The notes below the pieces were generated by a model that was not told where the DNA came from, did not search any database, and worked only from the letters and a program-made list of their open reading frames with translations. A DNA stretch of 64,000 bases from Coprobacillus cateniformis (lineage in GTDB: Bacteria; Bacillota_I; Bacilli_A; Erysipelotrichales; Coprobacillaceae), in NCBI RefSeq assembly GCF_009767585.1, contig NZ_WSNW01000001.1, forward strand, positions 2,138,090-2,202,089. Reading direction: 5' to 3'. The translations under genes were made by a program, and so were the position numbers. Positions within the stretch are counted from its first letter, which is position 1, and each line of letters opens with the position of its first letter. Of this stretch, positions 36,155-43,924 are shown piece after piece.

Positions 36155-37345
36155 ATGAAACAGTTTTTTATAAAAAAAGAAATAACTGCAGTTATTTTTA
36201 TCATTAGTCTTGTTACTTTTTCAGTTATAAATTGTATCTATTCATGGCCTTTTTTAAAAGAAGAATTGACATCAACAATATCAACCCAAGATATTGAAAC
36301 AAAAATGAATAATGATCTTTATCAAAAAAATTCATACATAGAGAGTTATGGATTTATACAATCCGTATTAGGAAAAAGAGAATTTAATAATTTTGAAGTG
36401 ATAAAAGGTACTGATAACATGTTATATTTAACAAGTCAGCAGACTAAGCCACGGGATACCTCCATCATTGTGGAAAGAATGAAACGTCTACAAGATGCTG
36501 TTGAGAATAATAATGGACAACTTGTGACTTTAGTACCTCCAGATAAATATTTAGAAGGGAAGTCAGCTTCTTTAGATGGATATCCATCTTCATTTAATAA
36601 TGAGACAGCTGATAGATATGTACAAGGTTTAAAAGATAAAGGGATTGAAGTCTTAGATTATAGAGAATATTTTCAAAAAAGTTCTTTATCTATTCAAGAT
36701 ATTTTTTATCAAACAGACCATCATTGGAAAATAGAGTCTGCATTCTTAGCGACTCATGAACTCATTAATTACTTAAATGAAAAGGATTCATTAAATTTAG
36801 ATCCAGAGTATTATTATCGTGATATAAACAACTACAATCAAATGACATATAAGAAGAGTTATATAGGTTCATTAGGGCGAAAGACGGGTAAACTATATAG
36901 TGGTGTTGAGGACTTTACACTCATATATCCAAAATATGAAACTTCATTTGTGTATGATATGAATCATTATGGTCAAACGACTCATCGAGAGGGAAGAATG
37001 GATGATACCTTAATTAACCCATCTTATTTTGTAAACATTAGAAAAGATTATCTAAGCCCACAATATGATTTTTATGCCGCTTATTTGGATTATAATTGTA
37101 GCTATGCAAAAATTGTGAATAATAATAATCCTACTGGATTGAAGGTAGCATTTTATAAAGATTCTTACTCATTACCATTAATCACATTCTTTAGTCAAGT
37201 ATGTAGTGAGATTGAGATTATTGATCCACGTTATTATGATGGAAATATAGATAAATATTTTCATGAAAATGCGTTTGATTACGTTTTTGTATCTATATCT
37301 CCCGATCTTATTTATGAAGATTCATTTCTGTTTTATCAAGAATAA
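36155..37345 (+). CDS. AlgJ/AlgX-like SGNH-type acetyltransferase (ALGX/ALGJ domain)
   Basis: This 396-residue protein has an N-terminal membrane anchor (about residues 10-28) and an extracellular domain with the TDHHWKIESAF motif. That matches the DxH/DHHW catalytic element of AlgJ, AlgX and WssI, which move acetyl groups onto the exported polymer. The upstream VTLVPPDKYLEG stretch and FYKDSYSLPLITFF fit the same fold (serine-containing nucleophile region GLKVAFYKDSYS). AGGAGG is seven bases before the ATG. It is the last gene of the operon, with a terminator after it. Together with the MBOAT gene it predicts an O-acetylated polymer. Confidence 0.85.
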   Translation: MKQFFIKKEITAVIFIISLVTFSVINCIYSWPFLKEELTSTISTQDIETKMNNDLYQKNSYIESYGFIQSVLGKREFNNFEVIKGTDNMLYLTSQQTKPRDTSIIVERMKRLQDAVENNNGQLVTLVPPDKYLEGKSASLDGYPSSFNNETADRYVQGLKDKGIEVLDYREYFQKSSLSIQDIFYQTDHHWKIESAFLATHELINYLNEKDSLNLDPEYYYRDINNYNQMTYKKSYIGSLGRKTGKLYSGVEDFTLIYPKYETSFVYDMNHYGQTTHREGRMDDTLINPSYFVNIRKDYLSPQYDFYAAYLDYNCSYAKIVNNNNPTGLKVAFYKDSYSLPLITFFSQVCSEIEIIDPRYYDGNIDKYFHENAFDYVFVSISPDLIYEDSFLFYQE

Positions 37346-37372
37346 TTATAAATCCAGAAAAAGTTATTTCTT

Positions 37373-37402
37373 GAAACTATTGGCAACAATAGTTTCTTTT
37401 TG
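37373..37402 (+). terminator. Terminator of the exopolysaccharide operon
   Basis: A perfect 10-bp stem, GAAACTATTG-GCAA-CAATAGTTTC, is followed by TTTTTGTTT. Confidence 0.93.
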
Positions 37403-37516
37403 TTTGGCCTTTGTCAAGATCACATCTCAATTAAATAAAATTCACTTTTTTATAAATAATAGAAGAAAAATAGCAAAGAAATGATGAATATATAAGTAGG
37501 GGAATCTTTTTGAGTG

Positions 37517-37545
37517 TTTACTTTAAGCAATTATTGTGGTATATT
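37517..37545 (+). promoter_or_regulatory. Promoter of the Rpn-type nuclease gene
   Basis: TTTACT (37517-37522) and TATATT (37540-37545) are 17 bp apart, about 60 bp before the gene. Confidence 0.65.
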
Positions 37546-37604
37546 GTTTATAGATAATATCTCTGCTTAAGATTCTCTATATCTTAATAGGGGAGGTTGA
37601 TAAT

Positions 37605-38435
37605 GTGTTCGTATGTGAAAGGAATACTGAATATCTGGATGCTATTTCCAGACTCAAGGTGATTGATGATGATTTCATGAGGATTGTCTTCAAGGATAAG
37701 GAGTGCCTGACTCAGTTTCTTGAGATTATCTTAGAAAGGCCTATTGAAATCATTGAATGGCATGTGCAGTATGATATCAATAATATTCTTGGAAGGTCTA
37801 TCAGTATTGATGTCTTTGTCAAAACTGAAAATCATTATATCAATATTGAAGTGCAAAGAGATTATACCGGAGCCAATCCAAGACGGGCAAGATTTCATGG
37901 AAGTCTGATTGATGCCAGTACATCATATCCTAAAGAAGAATGGAAGGACTTGCCTCATATGATTATCATCTTCATAACAGAAGAGGATGTCCTAGGATAT
38001 GAGCTACCGATCTATCATGTTCATAGGACAATAGATGAGAATAACCAGATATTTGATGATGGAAGTGAAATCATCTATATCAATGCAAGTATTCAGGAAG
38101 ATAATGCCTTAGGGAGATTGATGCATGATTTTCTATGTAGTGAGACAAGTGATATGCATTATGAGTTTTTAAGGAAAAGAGTGAGTTATTTTAAAGAGAC
38201 AGAAGGAGGGAGAAAAGAGATGTGTGAAATCTGGGAAGAGATCAAAAGAAAGGGTAAGCAAGAGGGTATTCAAGAGGGTATTATTGAAGGCGAGGCAAGA
38301 GGAGAAATGAAAGGAATGGTAAAATCAATACAAAAGTTAATGAGTAAAAAAGGATATACATTGGAAGAAGCGTTTAACTTTTTTGATATACCAGAAGAAG
38401 AACGCTCAGTATATATACAAAGAATCATTTCATAG
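37605..38435 (+). CDS. Rpn family recombination-promoting nuclease/PD-(D/E)XK transposase-like protein
   Basis: This 276-residue protein is of the type annotated as PD-(D/E)XK nuclease family transposase. The core shows SISIDVFVKTENHYINIEVQ, with D and E-x-Q in the PD-(D/E)XK arrangement, after a typical start (VIDDDFMRIVFKD). A C-terminal charged tail has a GKQEGIQEGIIEGEARGE repeat and a degraded helical end. E. coli Rpn proteins cut DNA and stimulate recombination. The start is GTG 37605, eight bases after GGGGAGG; the ATG at 37603 is out of frame. The gene looks richer in G+C than its neighbours, which fits mobility. No inverted repeats or target duplication were seen. Confidence 0.85.
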   Translation: MFVCERNTEYLDAISRLKVIDDDFMRIVFKDKECLTQFLEIILERPIEIIEWHVQYDINNILGRSISIDVFVKTENHYINIEVQRDYTGANPRRARFHGSLIDASTSYPKEEWKDLPHMIIIFITEEDVLGYELPIYHVHRTIDENNQIFDDGSEIIYINASIQEDNALGRLMHDFLCSETSDMHYEFLRKRVSYFKETEGGRKEMCEIWEEIKRKGKQEGIQEGIIEGEARGEMKGMVKSIQKLMSKKGYTLEEAFNFFDIPEEERSVYIQRIIS

Positions 38436-38684
38436 TTATTGTTCAAAGAGGATTAATCATTTGAATAAATTTATTTTGTCCTTTTATGTTTAATTTATTT
38501 ATTACGATATAAATATAGAAACATGAAGAGAATATAATGATTTCAATTTAAAATACTATTATTTTTTATAACAGAATATAATGCTTTATAATGTAGACTA
38601 CTTATCTATCGTGTTTATAGAATAGATGAAAATAATTATATGTCAATATTGCTTGACTATACAATAAAATATCCTCTTAGATAC
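38436..38684 (+). other. Intergenic region, possible remnant of a second Rpn-type gene
   Basis: No intact gene. Around 38606-38645 one frame reads YRVYRIDENNYM, which resembles YHVHRTIDENNQIF in the intact Rpn-type protein just upstream, suggesting a decayed copy. The match is only about 12 residues. The rest is AT-rich and featureless. Confidence 0.3.
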
Positions 38685-38728
38685 AAAGAGAGCAGAACTA
38701 TTAGACTAACTATAGTTTTGCTCTCTTT
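38685..38728. terminator. Bidirectional terminator
   Basis: AAAGAGAGCAGAACTA pairs with TAGTTTTGCTCTCTTT (16 positions, one G-U). It sits just past the minus-strand stop at 38737 and serves that gene, with T-runs on both sides. Confidence 0.88.
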
Positions 38729-38736
38729 TCCAATAA

Positions 38737-40101
38737 TTATTGTTTTGTCCATGTTTGTCCTAAATCTTTAGAACGATAAATAATGTAATCTGTATCACTA
38801 TCACTTTGTGAACCTTTTGATACTTTCATAATATAGTGACCATTGTCTTCATAAGGAATTTGTAGATAATCATAATCTCCAGTATTCTTTAATTTAATTT
38901 GTTTAAATGTTAAACCACCATCTTGAGTTCTATAGACTTCACAATGATCATTACTGGCATTTGTTATACTTATAAAACCAAGTTTTTGATTAAAGAAATG
39001 AATACCATTAGCAACACCAATATTATCTAAAAATGGATTTTTATTAATAACTGTTGTTCCATTTTCATCTATTTTCTTCAAACTATAGAAACGACTACCT
39101 GCTGCAGCATCACTTACATATAATTCGTATGTTATATTCATGATCTTACTCGAAAGTGAACCCGAATCTTGAGGTACTTCTGATAGAGGTGGTGTATTCT
39201 GTTGAGGAGATGTTTCTGGAATTTTTTCTATATCATTGACGTAAATGTAACGGTAAGGATTGGTTGTTCCACTCATGATAGGTTCAATTGAAATCGTATA
39301 ACCAATGATTTGACGTGTTTGTAATGGTGTAATCATGTGTCCAGTTTTATCAATATAACGGATTCCAGTATTGTTGTATCCCCAATCTCTTTGTCCAAAA
39401 TAAAGTATATGATAGAGTTCTTGATTTTTAATAAAACTTTCTTTATAAGGAATAACCTTTAAAGCATCTAATAGAGGTTGAAAATCATATTTATCATCAA
39501 AGTCCATATCTAAATAATTATTTAAATGAACAACAACTTTATTTTCATTATTTTTTTGATAAGAGACAAGATATGTATTTTTATTATTGTCATATATCAT
39601 AAAGTGAAAAGATTGAATAATACCATCATTATTATATTTTAATTCAAAAGAATCATTTAAATAAATTTTATTTGAAATATCAAATTCTTTAATGAGATCA
39701 TCCATAAATATAAGAAAACCGCCATCAAATAAATTATCATTTGTTATAGTTAATTGCTTTTTATTAAAGAAATCATTAAGATAAAATCCTAATTCACCTT
39801 CATAGCGAGTCGCCATATGAAAAATCTTATATCCACTCCATGATGTTACAACAAGCATAACAACAATAGCAATTTTAAGGTAATATTTATAAGAGATAGT
39901 CATTATCTCTTTTTTCTGGTAAGCAAAAATAATACTTATGATAAACCATATAAAGAGTGCAAAACCACAAACAGTTAAGATTATTATTTCACCTGAAAAG
40001 AATCCTCTACCATATTTACAAAGTTGATATAGGATATAAACAAATATCATATATATAAATATAAAAAAGGGATTGAGTAAATTTTTAATAAATATTTTCA
40101 T
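38737..40101 (-). CDS. Membrane protein with C-terminal BNR/Asp-box repeats
   Basis: I do not recognise the whole protein (454 residues). Three hydrophobic segments occupy the first 100 residues (about 9-25, 33-55 and 68-85). The rest is extracytoplasmic and ends with at least two Asp-box (BNR) repeats, YRTQDGGLTFKQI and YRSKDLGQTWTKQ, the turn motifs of sialidase-type beta-propellers. A proline/serine-rich linker (around residue 315, PETSPQQNTPPLSEVP) separates two parts. Asp-boxes alone do not show sialidase activity. ATG 40101 follows AAGGATGTG; the GTG at 40110 lies within that site. It stands alone. Confidence 0.72.
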   Translation of the reverse strand: MKIFIKNLLNPFFIFIYMIFVYILYQLCKYGRGFFSGEIIILTVCGFALFIWFIISIIFAYQKKEIMTISYKYYLKIAIVVMLVVTSWSGYKIFHMATRYEGELGFYLNDFFNKKQLTITNDNLFDGGFLIFMDDLIKEFDISNKIYLNDSFELKYNNDGIIQSFHFMIYDNNKNTYLVSYQKNNENKVVVHLNNYLDMDFDDKYDFQPLLDALKVIPYKESFIKNQELYHILYFGQRDWGYNNTGIRYIDKTGHMITPLQTRQIIGYTISIEPIMSGTTNPYRYIYVNDIEKIPETSPQQNTPPLSEVPQDSGSLSSKIMNITYELYVSDAAAGSRFYSLKKIDENGTTVINKNPFLDNIGVANGIHFFNQKLGFISITNASNDHCEVYRTQDGGLTFKQIKLKNTGDYDYLQIPYEDNGHYIMKVSKGSQSDSDTDYIIYRSKDLGQTWTKQ

Positions 40102-40110
40102 GTCTGTCAC

Positions 40111-40275
40111 ATCCTTGGACTTATTTTAACATATCTTAAATATAAAACATATAAAATAACACTTAAAAATCAATTGATTAAAATAAAAATATATGATAAA
40201 TGAATCATAAAATGTCTAGTTTTTACACTTTCATAAAAGTGATTAGTGCGATTAAATATCCCTGCTAAAATGTAA
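40111..40275. other. Intergenic region, nothing recognised
   Basis: AT-rich sequence upstream of the Asp-box protein gene. No convincing promoter, coding stretch or structure was seen. Confidence 0.3.
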
Positions 40276-40428
40276 AGTGCTATTCAAGCAATTAATCAAT
40301 TTTATGTGAATTTAAGTGGAGGTATTGCTAGACCTGTGACTGAACTCTATAGTGTTGATCTCAATTTAACATTTCAGGAATTTAATAATTATAAAAATAG
40401 TCTTAATCGAAAGTCAAGAATCAAATAA
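40276..40428 (+). pseudogene. C-terminal remnant of a lost gene
   Basis: A 50-codon open stretch ending in TAA reads as good protein sequence (SAIQAINQFYVNLSGG, then RPVTELYSVDLNLTFQEFNN). It has no start codon or ribosome site, and stops lie in frame upstream. It looks like the end of a deleted gene. The family was not recognised. A short stretch at about 40535-40580 is richer in G+C than its surroundings, with no identifiable feature. Confidence 0.4.
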
Positions 40429-40643
40429 TTTGAAAGAATATGTGGATTGTAAACAATATATTTTTAATAAAATGAGTATAAGGCTTACATCTTTTGGTTT
40501 AATATTATCAAAGTTGAAAACGGAAATAAAGAGAGGCTAGGGCACAGGCTGTGTGGTGCTGTTGTCGTTACAACTACATTGAGATGAAACCTTATAAATA
40601 CTGAATATACAAGATATCATGTTCTACATAGGATGTGTTATAG

Positions 40644-40666
40644 AAAAAATCCTCATAAAGAGGATT
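40644..40666 (-). terminator. Terminator overlapping the stop of the dUTPase-like gene
   Basis: On the minus strand AATCCTC-TTTAT-GAGGATT is followed by six T. The stem includes the stop codon of the gene. Confidence 0.8.
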
Positions 40667-41117
40667 AATCGTTTTGATAATTATCAAGTATTTCATCTAT
40701 TTGAATTCCTAGAGCAAATCCTAATGTGAAATAATCGTCAATTGTATTTTGATAATCTTCACTAGAATAATGACTTTGAACTTTTAAGATAGAATGGTAA
40801 ATCTTAAAAAATAAAGAATAAATATCAGTAGCTATAGGTAACTCATTATAATTTTTTATACTATCTATTCTCAATTCATAACCTATCGACATCAACATTG
40901 TTAAACCGCTTAGATAGTCCTCTAACAATTGTTGATGAATAATAGGTTCTTCTTTTTCCCAAAATAAATAACATCTTGAATCTTGAGAAACCTCTGCTAA
41001 ATCATGTAAGAAGGATAAAATCTTTTGGTTTAATCTTTGTACATTTAAAATTTCGTTTTTTGTTGTTTGAAGTTCACGATTTATATAGACTTCATACAAT
41101 TTTGCAACATCATGCAT
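40665..41117 (-). CDS. dUTPase-like protein (dUTPase_2/MazG-like, PF08761), metal site partly altered
   Basis: This 150-residue all-helical protein fits the dimeric dUTPase_2 pattern: FLHDLAEVSQDSRCYLFW corresponds to the family's AELANE...CFKYW region, and LLEDYLSGLTMLMSIGYELRID to its EEYVDGLHFLLSLG region. Active members use ExxE and ExxD pairs to bind Mg2+ and hydrolyse dUTP. Here the aspartate of the second pair appears to be serine (EDYLS), and the first pair reads EVSQD, so activity may be weak or lost. ATG 41117 follows AGAGGTGA. It lies 40 bp downstream of mntP on the same strand, with no terminator seen between them. Confidence 0.65.
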   Translation of the reverse strand: MHDVAKLYEVYINRELQTTKNEILNVQRLNQKILSFLHDLAEVSQDSRCYLFWEKEEPIIHQQLLEDYLSGLTMLMSIGYELRIDSIKNYNELPIATDIYSLFFKIYHSILKVQSHYSSEDYQNTIDDYFTLGFALGIQIDEILDNYQND

Positions 41118-41168
41118 AATATTCACCTCTATCTATAATTATACCCACGAATATGAATTCAATTTGAA

Positions 41169-41735
41169 TTAAAGAATCAATAATCCTAAATGTTCCAATA
41201 AAATTTTAAGACCCATTAAGATAAGAATAACACCACCAGTGATTTCAGCTTTAGATTTATATTTAGAACCAAATACATGACCAATCTTGACTCCAGTCAT
41301 AGATATAATTAACGTTGTCACAGCAATAACTATGACTGCATAAACAATATTGACATTTAAAAATGCAAATGTCACTCCAATAGCTAAAGCATCTATTGAG
41401 GTTGCAACTGCTAAAGGCAACATAGCCTTGAATGAAAAATCAGGAACACAGTTTTCCTCTTCCTCACTAAAAGCTTCTTTTATCATATTAATACCTATTA
41501 AACCTAATAAAATAAATGCTATCCAGTGATCAATATTTTCAATCTTATTTTTAAATTGGACTCCTAAAATATAACCAATTAATGGCATGAGACCTTGGAA
41601 AGCACCAAAATATCCACCACAAATCAAAGCATGTTTCCATTCTAATTTTCTTGTTGATAATCCTTTACAAACACTCACTGCAAATGCATCCATTGCTAGT
41701 CCTACGCCAATAATGACGATCTCAATAAATCCCAT
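41169..41735 (-). CDS. mntP: Manganese efflux pump MntP
   Basis: This 188-residue six-helix membrane protein exports Mn2+. It shows VGLAMDAFAVSVCKGL in helix 1, LICGGYFGAFQGLMPLIG in helix 2, a short acidic loop (SEEEENC) mid-protein, and the second-half repeat VATSIDALAIGVTFAF. The paired aspartates in MDAF and IDAL are the conserved metal-site residues. ATG 41735 follows GAGGAGGGCAAC; the ATG at 41753 lies before that site. A yybP-ykoY riboswitch precedes it, matching its function. Confidence 0.95.
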   Translation of the reverse strand: MGFIEIVIIGVGLAMDAFAVSVCKGLSTRKLEWKHALICGGYFGAFQGLMPLIGYILGVQFKNKIENIDHWIAFILLGLIGINMIKEAFSEEEENCVPDFSFKAMLPLAVATSIDALAIGVTFAFLNVNIVYAVIVIAVTTLIISMTGVKIGHVFGSKYKSKAEITGGVILILMGLKILLEHLGLLIL

Positions 41736-41757
41736 AAGTTGCCCTCCTCGCATACAT

Positions 41758-41880
41758 AAAAAAAGACATGGCTGTGGTATCCACAGACAAGTCTCATCAT
41801 TTAAAATCGTGCCAGATAAATAGTTATCGATGTGTTGACATGATTACACATTATATGTGCTAACTACTCCCTCATCATGC
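41758..41880 (-). promoter_or_regulatory. yybP-ykoY manganese riboswitch with terminator, upstream of mntP
   Basis: On the minus strand the leader contains the conserved yybP-ykoY elements: GGGAGTAG (near 41870), ATGTCAACA, then CTGGCACGA and GATGAGACTTGTC (41790-41804). The stem AGACTTGTCTGTGG / CCACAGCCATGTCT (41764-41794) followed by seven T is the expression platform, overlapping the 3' part of the aptamer. In this class Mn2+ binding prevents termination, so mntP is switched on by excess manganese. The mapping is by eye, but the motifs and the downstream gene agree. Confidence 0.9.
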
Positions 41881-41884
41881 AAGA

Positions 41885-41913
41885 ATTATAACAAGTATGC
41901 AGTATTTTGTCAA
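41885..41913 (-). promoter_or_regulatory. Consensus promoter of the mntP riboswitch transcript
   Basis: On the minus strand TTGACA (41908-41913) and TATAAT (41885-41890) are perfect hexamers 17 bp apart. The -35 overlaps the stop of the preceding yigZ gene. Confidence 0.9.
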
Positions 41914-42506
41914 TTTTCTTTTTCTATGTAATCACTACCGATTTTTTCATAGGAAAATTGATTACTTGTTATTTCTTGGATTTGGTCTAAAAAAGATGTA
42001 TTCCTTAAATAACAAAGGTATGAGACTTGTTCATTATATTCTTGAGATAGGCATTTTATGTTTTGTTGTTTTAATAAATGTTCAAACTTACGTGTATGTG
42101 AGTAATCAATAAATATTTTATACAAATCAACCAACTCTTTTTCAACAATCTCAGCATGTTTTAAAGCTTCAGCAACACTTTGAGTATAAGCTCTAGTTAA
42201 TCCACCAGCACCTAGTTTAATACCTCCAAAATATCTTGTAACAATCGCAATAATATTTGTAAGGTTTTGCATTTTTAAAACATTAAGCATAGGCATTCCC
42301 GCTGTTTGGGAAGGTTCACCATCATCATTTGCACGTTCATGAGAGCCAATGATATAAGCTACACAATTATGTGTTGCTTCTAAATCACTATATTGTGCTA
42401 TAAGACTTTTTGCTTGCTCAATATCACTACATGGAATTAAGTGACAGACAAATTCCGACTTTTTGATGACAATTGTATGAGTTGTTACTTCTTTTACAGA
42501 AATCAT
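41910..42506 (-). CDS. YigZ/IMPACT family protein (UPF0029)
   Basis: This 198-residue protein has the N-terminal UPF0029/IMPACT domain: KSEFVCHLIPCSDIEQAKS, ATHNCVAYIIG, RANDDGEPSQTAGMPML and TRYFGGIKLGAGGLTRAYT, all family hallmarks. A small C-terminal ferredoxin-like domain (DUF1949, about residues 135-195) follows. The function in bacteria is not settled; eukaryotic IMPACT modulates translation control. AGAAGGTGA precedes ATG 42506; upstream in-frame codons reach 42545 but have no ribosome site. Confidence 0.92.
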   Translation of the reverse strand: MISVKEVTTHTIVIKKSEFVCHLIPCSDIEQAKSLIAQYSDLEATHNCVAYIIGSHERANDDGEPSQTAGMPMLNVLKMQNLTNIIAIVTRYFGGIKLGAGGLTRAYTQSVAEALKHAEIVEKELVDLYKIFIDYSHTRKFEHLLKQQNIKCLSQEYNEQVSYLCYLRNTSFLDQIQEITSNQFSYEKIGSDYIEKEN

Positions 42507-42549
42507 TTCGTTCACCTTCTTTTTCTTTATTATATATGAATTCATTTGA

Positions 42550-42578
42550 TTGTCAAAAATGAATTAATGTTTTATAAT
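42550..42578 (+). promoter_or_regulatory. Promoter of the DegV operon
   Basis: TTGTCA (42550-42555) and TATAAT (42573-42578) are separated by 17 bp, upstream of the GTG start at 42615. Confidence 0.85.
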
Positions 42579-42614
42579 AAGGCTAAGTTAAAAGTAAAGA
42601 AATGGGGGATAATA

Positions 42615-43478
42615 GTGAGTAAGATAGCTATTTTATCGGATAGTGGTTGTCAAATTGAATTAGGTCAGTATGAAAACCAAGGAATTTTTATTGTACCATT
42701 ATGTATTACAATGGAAAATGAAACATATTTGGATCAAAAAGATATTTCTAGTATTGAGGTTTTTGAAACAATGGATAGAGAAAATATTATGGTGATGACT
42801 TCTCAGCCACCAACAGGTGAGATGGTTAAGATCCTTCAAAAAATTAAAGATGCAGGTTATGATGAAGTTATTGGATTACCAATAGCTACTGGTCTTTCTT
42901 CAACATTGAATGGAATGAAAGTTGCTGCAGATATGGTTGAAATACCTATTACCTTAATTGATACTAAAGGAACTGCAGGAAATCATAAGTATTTGACTTT
43001 CACAGCAGCAAAATTAGTACAAGAAGGAAAAAATGCCCAAGAAATACAAAAGATTATGGAGAGCATGGTTGAAGATTCAGGAACAATTATTGTTGCACCA
43101 AATCTTGATCATTTAAAAAAAGGTGGAAGAATAACACCAGCAGTTGCTATGTTAGCAGGAATGTTAAAGATAGTTCCAGTTATGGAATTAAATTATGATT
43201 TAGGTGGTAAAATTGATACTCTAGCAAAAGTGAGGACTTTATCAAAAGCCAAAGCAACTGTTGTCAATCGCATGATTGATTTAGGTGTTACTGCAAAGCA
43301 ATATAAAGTGACAATAGAACATGTTCTATGTGAAGAGTCTGCATTAGAAGTGAAACAAATGATTTTAGATAAAATTGGTGATATTGAATTAGAAGTTAGA
43401 GAACTTCCTGCAGTTGTTGGTGCTCATATGGGTGTAGGCGGAATAGGTGTTCAATATATCAAAAAATACGTAGGATAA
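42615..43478 (+). CDS. DegV family fatty-acid-binding protein
   Basis: This 287-residue protein of the DegV/FakB type binds a fatty acid and presents it to the FakA kinase. Family features are IAILSDSGCQIEL at the start, the MTSQPPTGEM loop, LPIATGLSSTLNGM, IDTKGTAG, APNLDHLKKGGRI and VVGAHMGVGGIG near the C-terminus. The start is GTG 42615, shortly after GGGGGAT; upstream in-frame codons fall in the promoter. No fakA gene is in the window. It is followed 15 bp later by a small coiled-coil protein gene. Confidence 0.93.
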   Translation: MSKIAILSDSGCQIELGQYENQGIFIVPLCITMENETYLDQKDISSIEVFETMDRENIMVMTSQPPTGEMVKILQKIKDAGYDEVIGLPIATGLSSTLNGMKVAADMVEIPITLIDTKGTAGNHKYLTFTAAKLVQEGKNAQEIQKIMESMVEDSGTIIVAPNLDHLKKGGRITPAVAMLAGMLKIVPVMELNYDLGGKIDTLAKVRTLSKAKATVVNRMIDLGVTAKQYKVTIEHVLCEESALEVKQMILDKIGDIELEVRELPAVVGAHMGVGGIGVQYIKKYVG

Positions 43479-43493
43479 TAAGGAGGTCTTATT

Positions 43494-43769
43494 ATGGCTT
43501 TGTTTGATGATTTAACAAAAAAAGCTGCTAAATTTACTGAAGAGGCAATTGATAAAACACAAGAATTTGCAGGAACTGCAAAGATTAAATTAAAGATTAA
43601 AAATCTTGAATCTGATCGTGATGATGTTTATAGGGAACTTGGTAAATATTATTTTCAACTTTTAGAAGATCAAAATTCTATTGATGCTGAAGTTTCTGAA
43701 ATGAGAAGTCGGATATATAATTTTGATGCTGAAATCAATGAATTAAAAAAAGAAATTGATGAAGAATAG
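43494..43769 (+). CDS. Small coiled-coil protein of unknown function
   Basis: This 91-residue protein is highly charged and almost entirely helical. A first segment (MALFDDLTKKAAKFTEEA) resembles the N-termini of zinc-ribbon membrane-stress proteins of Firmicutes, and the rest (about residues 28-90) is a coiled coil with heptad-spaced Leu/Ile. No zinc ribbon is present. AAGGAGGT precedes the ATG. It is co-transcribed with degV and ends at a terminator. The function is not known. Confidence 0.75.
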   Translation: MALFDDLTKKAAKFTEEAIDKTQEFAGTAKIKLKIKNLESDRDDVYRELGKYYFQLLEDQNSIDAEVSEMRSRIYNFDAEINELKKEIDEE

Positions 43770-43780
43770 AATATAATTTT

Positions 43781-43804
43781 AAGAGAACTCGGTTCTCTTT
43801 TTAT
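43781..43804 (+). terminator. Terminator of the degV operon
   Basis: AAGAGAAC-TCG-GTTCTCTT is followed by TTTATTTGG. Confidence 0.85.
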
Positions 43805-43854
43805 TTGGTTTATTATTTATCATTATTTGTTAAATACATATAGTGTAATTAAAA

Positions 43855-43895
43855 AATGAAGTAAGTATATTTTAGGTGAAAACTAAAATATACTT
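43855..43895 (-). terminator. Terminator of the HD/HAD operon (minus strand)
   Basis: A perfect 12-bp stem, AAGTATATTTTA / TAAAATATACTT (43863-43895), lies 30 bp past the minus-strand stop. On that strand it is followed by ACTTCATTTTTT. Confidence 0.8.
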
Positions 43896-43924
43896 ATTTC
43901 ATCAGATTCCAAAGTCAATGCTAC

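Noticed and set aside
38737..40101. Sialidase function for the Asp-box protein
   Set aside because: Only two Asp-boxes are visible, and no arginine triad or FRIP-type motif was found. Asp-boxes occur in many unrelated propeller proteins.
43863..43895. Hairpin considered as part of a small RNA
   Set aside because: It lies 30 bp past a minus-strand stop with a T-run on that strand, so an ordinary terminator explains it.
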